Of a DNA stretch of 8,787 nucleotides, positions 1 through 5,227 are shown in pieces. This DNA comes from Rhodospirillales bacterium (GTDB lineage Bacteria > Pseudomonadota > Alphaproteobacteria > Rhodospirillales > 2-02-FULL-58-16). The notes below the pieces were generated by a model, which worked only from the letters and a program-made list of their open reading frames with translations, had not been told where the DNA came from and did no database searches. Every line of letters starts with the position of its first letter. Position 1 is the stretch's first letter. The stretch lies in the NCBI GenBank assembly GCA_021775195.1, contig JAJFIG010000057.1, forward strand, positions 1-8,787, written 5' to 3'. Both the position numbers and the translations under genes were made by a program.

Positions 1-1013
1 GAAGGGGCGCTTGCCTTGCAGGGCTCGCCGCCCTGGCTTGTCTTGCGCCGGCGCCGGCGGTTGCCGCCGACTCGGCGGTGATCATGATGTATCACCGGTT
101 CGGGGAATCCAAATTCCCGTCAACGAACATCACCATCGAACAGTTCGAGTCCCACATCGCGGAACTCCAGAAGGGCACCTATACGGTGCTGCCGGTGCCC
201 GAGATCATCGCCGCCCTCCGCGCCGGGCGGCGCCTGCCGGAACGAACCGTCGGCCTGACCGTCGACGACGCCTACCTGTCGGTCTACCGGCGGGCGTGGC
301 CACGGCTGAAGAAGGCGGGGCTCCCGTTCACGCTGTTCGTCGCCACCGACGCCGTCGACCGCGGTCTCGCCGGATCCATGAACTGGGATCAGATCCGCGA
401 ACTGGCCGCCGCCGGCGTCACCATCGGCAGCCAGACGGCGACCCACCTGCACATGGCCCGGTCGGGCGCGGCGCGAAACCAGAAGGATTTGGATAAATCC
501 AACGCCCGATTCATCGAGGAACTTGGAAAACAGCCGCGGCTCTTCGCCTATCCCTATGGCGAGGCCAGCCTGGCGGTGGCGGCGCTGGTCAAGAAGTCCG
601 GGTTCACGGCGTCGTTCGGCCAGCATTCAGGGGTCATGAACCGGACCGACGATTTCTTTTTTCTGCCGCGGTTCGCCATGAACGAGAATTACGGCAGCCT
701 TCAGCGCTTCCGCCTCGCCGCCAACGCCCTTCCCCTGCCGGTTACCGATTTCACGCCGCCCGATCCGACCATCAGCGGCGAGAACCCGCCGGCCATCGGG
801 TTCTCGATCGTCGGCAACATCAAGGGTTTGCAGCGCCTTACCTGCTATGCCTCCCACGAAGGCAAGGTGCGTCAGGAGCGTCTTGTCGATACGCGGATCG
901 AGGTGCGCCTGAAAAAGGCGCTGCCCAAGGGGCGGACACGCCTGAACTGCACCATGCCGGCGGACGGCGGGCGCTGGCGCTGGCTGGGACGCCAGTTCTA
1001 CGTCCGCCCGTGA
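1..1013 (+). CDS. Secreted NodB-type polysaccharide deacetylase, 5' end outside window
   Basis: The reading frame is open from base 3, the first whole codon, to the TGA at 1011-1013, so 336 residues are visible and only a few N-terminal ones are missing. The first ~22 visible residues are an Ala/Leu-rich signal peptide ending near AVAA, so the protein is exported. A start at GTG 78 would discard this signal and is rejected. The NodB core follows: the MMYHRF strand near 84, TVDDAY at 258-275 (canonical TFDDG; second Asp is the usual metal ligand), SQTATH at 429-446 (canonical SHTxxH), and LFAYPYGE near 540, the arginine/PY motif. LPRFAMNE near 666 is typical of PgaB/IcaB-like members, which lack the classical C-terminal His motif. 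About 80 residues of predicted beta character end the protein. Family members N- or O-deacetylate glycans; the substrate here is unknown. The Gln at 432-434 in place of a metal-binding His is odd and leaves activity uncertain. Confidence 0.88.
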   Translation, partial: RGACLAGLAALACLAPAPAVAADSAVIMMYHRFGESKFPSTNITIEQFESHIAELQKGTYTVLPVPEIIAALRAGRRLPERTVGLTVDDAYLSVYRRAWPRLKKAGLPFTLFVATDAVDRGLAGSMNWDQIRELAAAGVTIGSQTATHLHMARSGAARNQKDLDKSNARFIEELGKQPRLFAYPYGEASLAVAALVKKSGFTASFGQHSGVMNRTDDFFFLPRFAMNENYGSLQRFRLAANALPLPVTDFTPPDPTISGENPPAIGFSIVGNIKGLQRLTCYASHEGKVRQERLVDTRIEVRLKKALPKGRTRLNCTMPADGGRWRWLGRQFYVRP

Positions 1014-1024
1014 CCGGGCGGGCG
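1001..1024 (+). terminator. GC-rich hairpin over the deacetylase stop codon
   Basis: Bases 1001-1010 pair with 1015-1024 in a ten-base-pair stem containing one G-T wobble. The four-base loop TGAC holds the stop codon of the deacetylase. The hairpin sits between two convergent genes, where it could help end transcription from the left. There is no T-run after the stem on either strand (GGCCTTACAAAATT follows on +), so it does not meet the usual intrinsic-terminator rule. The inverted repeat is certain; its role is inferred from position. Confidence 0.4.
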
Positions 1025-1048
1025 GGCCTTACAAAATTACTTTGAGGA

Positions 1049-2074
1049 TCAGATCAGCGGCTTGACGGCGGAGTCGTGGAGCCGGGCGTCATCGAGCCGG
1101 TGCAGGCCGTTGACGCGAATAATGGTGCGCAGGGTCTCGACGTAGACCAAGCCCCGTTCGGAATACCGGGTCAGGGTGCCGGCGAGAACGTTGCCGTCGA
1201 TGGGTTCGCCGTTACGGCGCATGGTGGTGCGCAAATGACGCAGGGTCCTGTAGGCGCGATGGGTATTGAGGTTGCGGGCATAGGCGCGGACCGAATCGAG
1301 AATGCTGTCGAAGGCCCTGATGGTGTGCTTCTTGCCTTCATCGCGCTGGCGCGGGACCAGGTTACCGTCCTCGGAAAAGGTCCACTGGCCGAAGACGGCG
1401 TTGCCTTCGCGGACGAAGCGCGAGGTGCCCCAGCCGCTTTCCTCGGCCCCCTGGGCCAGGGCCAGGGACGGCGGAATAACGTCGACCCTGTGCAACAGGG
1501 CACTGACGTCGCCCCGTTTCACCCGGTAGCGGTCGGCCATCACGCTCAGCCACAACCGGTCGGCGGCATCCAGGCGTTGGCCGAGGCGCTGGCGGGCCTG
1601 AAGTTTCCAGAGGCGCCGACGGTCGGCAAGAAGGTCCTCGTTCACCTGCAGGATCAGGGGGAGCAGGGTCTGGAAGAACACGGCCTTGCGTACCTTGCTG
1701 TCGCGGACGTCGGCGAGATCCCTGGGCAGGCGGGCGAGGAACAGCCGAGGAACCCGCCCCTTGCCGGACAGGACCGTCTCGAGATCGTAATCGAGGTGGG
1801 TGAAGGTGTCGGAAAGCTTGCGTGTCGTCGGCAGCGTGGACGTACCGGGATAGGGATCGAGGCCCTTCAAACCGGGCTTGCGGGCCGGATCGCCCGATGG
1901 GGGTGCCAGAGTCGTGGATAGAGCCGCCGGTTCGATGGAAAGGGATCCCGACGTCATCGCCAGGGCACCCTTCGGCGCCGATGTCGCCCAAACCGGTGGC
2001 TGGGAGATAATCGCCGTTACAAGGATGATGACCAGGGCCGCAAGAAAACCCAATGCAATGCGTTCAAAGATCAT
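1049..2074 (-). CDS. Bax-like membrane-anchored glucosaminidase (GH73 fold)
   Basis: The 341-residue product starts at ATG 2074-2072. Residues 7-27 form one hydrophobic segment, a signal anchor or uncleaved signal peptide, which supports this start although no good Shine-Dalgarno precedes it. A Pro/Ser/Ala-rich linker (about 30-85) suggests a periplasmic enzyme on a tether. Residues ~195-320 match the Bax/FlgJ-type glucosaminidase domain: VIPPSLALAQGAEESGWGTS at 199-218 carries the expected catalytic Glu212, and VFGQWTF at 227-233 matches the conserved FGxW segment. Tyr304 and Tyr311 are candidates for the second active-site residue. The family hydrolyses N-acetylglucosaminyl bonds in peptidoglycan; E. 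coli Bax is the named relative. The gene faces the deacetylase tail to tail, so two predicted extracytoplasmic glycan enzymes are adjacent. FlgJ is unlikely because the rod-binding domain and flagellar neighbours are absent. The domain call is strong; the physiological role is unknown. Confidence 0.88.
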   Translation of the reverse strand: MIFERIALGFLAALVIILVTAIISQPPVWATSAPKGALAMTSGSLSIEPAALSTTLAPPSGDPARKPGLKGLDPYPGTSTLPTTRKLSDTFTHLDYDLETVLSGKGRVPRLFLARLPRDLADVRDSKVRKAVFFQTLLPLILQVNEDLLADRRRLWKLQARQRLGQRLDAADRLWLSVMADRYRVKRGDVSALLHRVDVIPPSLALAQGAEESGWGTSRFVREGNAVFGQWTFSEDGNLVPRQRDEGKKHTIRAFDSILDSVRAYARNLNTHRAYRTLRHLRTTMRRNGEPIDGNVLAGTLTRYSERGLVYVETLRTIIRVNGLHRLDDARLHDSAVKPLI

Positions 2075-2482
2075 GCTCGTCAGGGGATTTGGTGAAAACA
2101 GTTTGCCGTCGTCTCATTCCGACAACTTCGGCCAAAGAAAATCCCCTACTCCCTACCTGGCAAGAGCCGAGGCCCTTGCGTTCATGCCAACCGGGTGGGG
2201 TCCAGGGGCCAACGAACGGCCTCCTTTTAGTAAAATTTTATCTAAATTGCGAGCTTTATTTTCGCCCAAAAAGAGCGCATATCCAGAACGTACAATAATA
2301 ATTTGTTTGTTTTCAATGATTTATAATTTGGTGCTGCGGGTTTGAATCAAAACGACCGCCCAGGCGTCTGGGACGCCCACAAGGCCAAGACACGAAGCCC
2401 GGAAAACGGCGGAAAATACGCCAAAAAAAAGGGGCTGGAGAGGCCGCCACGGGGCCCGAACCGCCCTCCCCCGACAGGATCT
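2075..2482. other. 408-base noncoding gap with an AT-rich core
   Basis: This gap lies between the end of trpS and the start of the Bax-like gene, both on the - strand. It holds no gene I can support. By my count bases 2221-2330 contain 31 G or C in 110 (28%), against clearly GC-rich flanks. The core includes the perfect palindrome TAAAATTTTA at 2231-2240 and a TATAAT hexamer on + at 2322-2327, without a matching -35 box at 16-18 bases. The promoter of the Bax-like gene should lie here, but I cannot place it. A perfect AGGAGG on the - strand at 2225-2220 precedes a 19-codon TTG ORF (2212-2153). Reading that frame on towards the Bax-like ATG meets a TAG and then a TGA, so it is not an N-terminal extension of that gene. 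Confidence 0.6.
2403..2457 (-). terminator. Probable trpS terminator with T8 tract
   Basis: Read on the - strand downstream of the trpS stop, 2457-2454 (GGGC) and 2449-2447 (TGG) can pair with 2438-2436 (CCA) and 2435-2432 (GCCC). This gives a seven-pair stem with a four-base bulge, followed directly by eight T residues (2430-2423). A second small hairpin, GGCG/CGCC at 2422-2419 and 2411-2408, follows and is trailed by GTTTT. The T8 tract after a GC-rich structure 25-50 bases past the stop fits an intrinsic terminator. The main stem is imperfect, so confidence is moderate. Confidence 0.42.
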
Positions 2483-3481
2483 TCAGGGGTGCAGGAAGCC
2501 GATGGTGTCCTGAACCTCCCTGAGGACGGGGGCGGCGAGGGCGCGAGCCCGTTCGGCGCCCTGGCGCAGGACGCCGTCGACGTAAGCCGTATCGGCGAGG
2601 AGGCGGCGCATTTCGGTGTCGATGGGATCGAGGACCGAAACCGCGAGGTCGGAGAGATCCTGTTTGAAGGCCGAAAACTGGCCGCCGCCGAAGCGGCTAC
2701 AAACATCGTCGATGGTGGTGTCGGAGAGGGCGGCGTAGATGCCCATCAGATTGGCGGCCTCGGGGCGGCCCTCGAACCCGGCCGGGCTCTCGGGCAGGGG
2801 CTCGGGGTCGGTTTTCGCCTTGCGGATCTTCTTGGCGATGTCGTCGGCGCTGTCGGTCATGTTGATGCGCGAATAGCCCGACGGGTCGGACTTGCTCATC
2901 TTGGCGGTGCCGTCGCGCAGGGACATGACCCGCGTCGCCGTGCCGAAGATCAGGGGCTCGACGATGGGGAACAGGTCGACGCCGGTGTCGCTGTTGAACT
3001 TCTGGGCGATGTCCCGGGCCAGTTCCAGGTGCTGCTTCTGGTCCTCGCCGACGGGGACGTGGGTGGCCTTGTAAAGCAGGATGTCGGCGGCCATCAGGTT
3101 GGGATAGGCGTAGAGGCCGACGGAGGCGTTCTCGCGGTGCTTGCCGGCCTTTTCCTTGAACTGGGTCATGCGGTTGAGCCAGCCCAGCCTGGCGACGCAG
3201 TTCAAGATCCAGGCCAGTTCGGCGTGGCCCGAGACCTGGCTCTGGTTGAAGATGATGTGGCGCGCCGGATCAACGCCGGCGGCCAACATGGCGGCGGCGA
3301 CCTCGCGGGTGCTGGCGGTGAGCTGGGCGGGATCCTGCCAGACCGTGATCGCGTGCATGTCGACGACGCAGAACAGGCAGTCGTAGTCGTCCTGCAGGCG
3401 GACCCAGTTGCGGATGGCGCCCAGGTAGTTGCCGAGGTGGAGGTCGCCGGTGGGCTGGACGCCCGAGAAAATGCGTTTCAT
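2483..3481 (-). CDS. trpS: Tryptophanyl-tRNA synthetase
   Basis: This class I aminoacyl-tRNA synthetase charges tRNA-Trp with tryptophan using ATP in the cytoplasm. The 332 residues are the normal length for the bacterial enzyme. The N-terminus [20 protein letters not shown] carries the HIGH-type signature as HLGN (15-18). MAADILLY (130-137) contains the Asp expected to contact the tryptophan amino group. VGEDQKQH (144-151) is the conserved helix-start motif, and KMSKS lies at 194-198. The anticodon-binding helical domain follows to the C-terminus. The start at 3481 is supported by GGAGAG at 3494-3489, seven bases upstream. The gene begins 78 bases after murJ on the same strand and may be last in a glnD-murJ-trpS transcript, with a probable terminator beyond its stop. 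No T-box, Trp codon cluster or attenuator is apparent in front of it. No defect is visible. Confidence 0.98.
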   Translation of the reverse strand: MKRIFSGVQPTGDLHLGNYLGAIRNWVRLQDDYDCLFCVVDMHAITVWQDPAQLTASTREVAAAMLAAGVDPARHIIFNQSQVSGHAELAWILNCVARLGWLNRMTQFKEKAGKHRENASVGLYAYPNLMAADILLYKATHVPVGEDQKQHLELARDIAQKFNSDTGVDLFPIVEPLIFGTATRVMSLRDGTAKMSKSDPSGYSRINMTDSADDIAKKIRKAKTDPEPLPESPAGFEGRPEAANLMGIYAALSDTTIDDVCSRFGGGQFSAFKQDLSDLAVSVLDPIDTEMRRLLADTAYVDGVLRQGAERARALAAPVLREVQDTIGFLHP

Positions 3482-3488
3482 GGTCGGT

Positions 3489-3494
3489 CTCTCC
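3489..3494 (-). promoter_or_regulatory. Shine-Dalgarno sequence of trpS
   Basis: GGAGAG on the - strand lies seven bases before the ATG at 3481-3479. It fixes the trpS start and shows that trpS can be translated independently of murJ. Confidence 0.7.
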
Positions 3495-3547
3495 GCCCGC
3501 CGGGGGCTTCATCCTGGAGCGGCGGAGTTATGGCGCTTCGGGCGCAG

Positions 3548-3568
3548 GCGGTCAAGCGGTCAAGCGGT
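3548..3568. repeat. Short 8-base tandem repeat over the murJ stop
   Basis: The unit GCGGTCAA occurs at 3548-3555 and 3556-3563, followed by a partial copy GCGGT at 3564-3568. On the - strand the murJ stop TGA (3562-3560) falls inside the middle unit, and the next unit offers another TGA in a different frame. Gain or loss of a unit would therefore change only the last residues of MurJ. The repeat is too short to call a functional element. Confidence 0.6.
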
Positions 3569-5113
3569 ATCCTCGCCGCGCATCAGGGCGCGGACGTCGC
3601 CGACGCTGGCGGCGCCGGTGATCCGGGCAAGGACGGCGAAGGCCGCGAGGCCGGCCGCGACCAGGATGCAAAGCCCGGTGATCCGTTGCACCTGACCGCC
3701 GTCCAGCAGGCCCTCCAGGCCCCCCATGGCGAGGACAAGAACGGCGGCCATGCCGGCGCTGGCTAGGACGGTCCGGGGAAGCCGGGCGCGCAGGCGGCGG
3801 TCGATGTCGAGCTGGCCGCGGCGGCGCAGGATGAAGGCCAGCAGCCCGGCATTCAACCACGATGAAACCACCGTCGCCATGGCGATGCCGACATGCTTGA
3901 AAGGGCCCATCAGGATCAGGTTCAAGACCAGGTTGGTGACCAGGCACACGGTGGCCACCTTGACCGGCGTCGCCGTGTCCTCGCGGGCGAAGTAGCCCGG
4001 GGTCAGGGCCTTGACCAGGACATAGGCGGGCAGGCCGATGGCATAGACGGCAAGGGCCGATGACGTCCGCGCGACCTCGGAAGTGCCGAACTCGCCGCGC
4101 TGGAAAAGGGCGGCGATCACCGGATCGGCGATGACCATGAGGGCCGCCGCCGCCGGCAGGGTGAACAGGAGGGAGAACTCGAGGGCCCGGTTCTGGCTTT
4201 CCATGGCGGCGGCGGCGTCGCCGCCCCGGACCTGGCGCGACAGCAGGGGCAGGAGCGCGGTGCCGACGGCGACCCCGATGACCCCCAGGGGCAGCTGGTT
4301 CACCCGGTCGGCGTAAAACAGATACGAGATCGATCCCGACGGCAGCAGCGAGGCGATGATGGTGTCGATCACCAGATTGATCTGGTAGATGCCGGCGCCG
4401 ACGGCGACGGGAATGATGCGGCGGACGAGCAGGCGGACCCCGGGGGTGAGGCGAGGGCGCGGCAGCTTGAGCGGCATCCCGGCCCGGGCGCAGTTGGCGA
4501 GCATCCAAACGAACTGCACGATGCCGGCGCCGGCGACACCCCAGGCGAGGGAATGGGCCGGAGTCTCGGTCAGGGGTGCCAGCCCGAGGATGGCGGCGAT
4601 CAGGCACAGGTTGAGGAGGATCGGGGTCGCCGCGGCGGCGGCGAAGCGGTCGAGGGAATTGAGCACTCCGGCCATGAGCGAGACCAGGGAGATCAGCAGC
4701 AGGTAGGGAAAGGTGATACGGGTGAGCTGCACGGCGAGGGTGAACTTGGCGGGATCGGAGACGAACCCCGGGGCGAAGCCGTGCATGAGCACGGGCATGG
4801 CGACCTCGACGGCGACGACGAAGGCGAGCAGCGACCACAGGAGGACGCTCAACGCCTGCTCGGCGAAGGCACGCGCCGTATCGCGGCCCTCGGTCTCGAT
4901 CAGGCCGGCGAAGATGGGCACGAAGGCGGCGGTGAAGGCGCCCTCGGCGAACAGCCGGCGGAACAGGTTGGGGAACTTGAAGGCAACGAAGAAGACGTCG
5001 GCGAAGAAACCGGCGCCGAGGATGGCGGCGATCAGGATATCGCGGATGAACCCGAGTACCCTGCTGATCATGGTGAAGCTGCCGACGGTGGCGATGGAGC
5101 GAAGTAGGACCAT
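3560..5113 (-). CDS. murJ: Lipid II flippase MurJ (MviN)
   Basis: MurJ is an inner-membrane MOP-superfamily transporter that flips the peptidoglycan precursor lipid II to the periplasmic face. The 517 residues form a succession of hydrophobic segments, compatible with the family's 14 helices. The N-terminus is highly characteristic: RVLGFIRD (18-25), GAGFFADVFFVAFKFPNLFRR (34-54) and LFAEGAFTAAFVP (54-66). Arg18, Arg24, Arg52 and Arg270 fall at the same numbers as the functionally important arginines of the E. coli protein. Arg270 lies in FYADRVNQLPLG (266-277), which lines the central cavity. The ATG at 5113 is chosen because it reproduces this numbering; the preceding Shine-Dalgarno is weak (CGAGAT). 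The gene lies 114 bases after glnD and 78 before trpS, all on the - strand. No inactivating change is visible. Confidence 0.98.
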   Translation of the reverse strand: MVLLRSIATVGSFTMISRVLGFIRDILIAAILGAGFFADVFFVAFKFPNLFRRLFAEGAFTAAFVPIFAGLIETEGRDTARAFAEQALSVLLWSLLAFVVAVEVAMPVLMHGFAPGFVSDPAKFTLAVQLTRITFPYLLLISLVSLMAGVLNSLDRFAAAAATPILLNLCLIAAILGLAPLTETPAHSLAWGVAGAGIVQFVWMLANCARAGMPLKLPRPRLTPGVRLLVRRIIPVAVGAGIYQINLVIDTIIASLLPSGSISYLFYADRVNQLPLGVIGVAVGTALLPLLSRQVRGGDAAAAMESQNRALEFSLLFTLPAAAALMVIADPVIAALFQRGEFGTSEVARTSSALAVYAIGLPAYVLVKALTPGYFAREDTATPVKVATVCLVTNLVLNLILMGPFKHVGIAMATVVSSWLNAGLLAFILRRRGQLDIDRRLRARLPRTVLASAGMAAVLVLAMGGLEGLLDGGQVQRITGLCILVAAGLAAFAVLARITGAASVGDVRALMRGEDTA

Positions 5114-5204
5114 GGGATCTCGTTAACAAGTGCGGGTCACGGCATCCGCCGGACAGGGGGGCCTTCGATAGCGGTTGTTTATGGCACGGTCATGGCGCCA
5201 AATG

Positions 5205-5219
5205 TTGGATTCTATCCAA
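5205..5219. other. Palindrome just after glnD
   Basis: TTGGAT (5205-5210) and ATCCAA (5214-5219) form a perfect inverted repeat with the three-base centre TCT, nine bases past the glnD stop. TGGCGCCA at 5193-5200 is a second perfect palindrome beside it. There is no T-run after the hairpin on the - strand, so it is a poor terminator. It could be a protein-binding site or mRNA end structure between glnD and murJ. The symmetry is seen; any function is a guess. Confidence 0.3.
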
Positions 5220-5227
5220 TTGCAAGC

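Noticed and set aside
1076..1921. A 281-codon + strand frame opposite the Bax-like gene
   Set aside because: The - strand encodes a clear glucosaminidase domain with its catalytic Glu. The + strand product is an antisense shadow with no domain.
2053..2345. Short + strand frames covering the AT-rich gap
   Set aside because: They overlap the start of the Bax-like gene and the AT-rich noncoding core, and their products resemble no protein family.
2342..3766. A 474-codon open frame on the + strand opposite trpS and the end of murJ
   Set aside because: Its product is low-complexity and Gly/Asp/Val-rich. It runs antisense across two well-supported genes and their gap, and has no credible ribosome binding site or family resemblance.
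3552..5129. A 525-codon - strand frame overlapping murJ
   Set aside because: It is in a different frame from MurJ and translates to an Arg/Pro/His-rich sequence without membrane segments, so it is a shadow of murJ.
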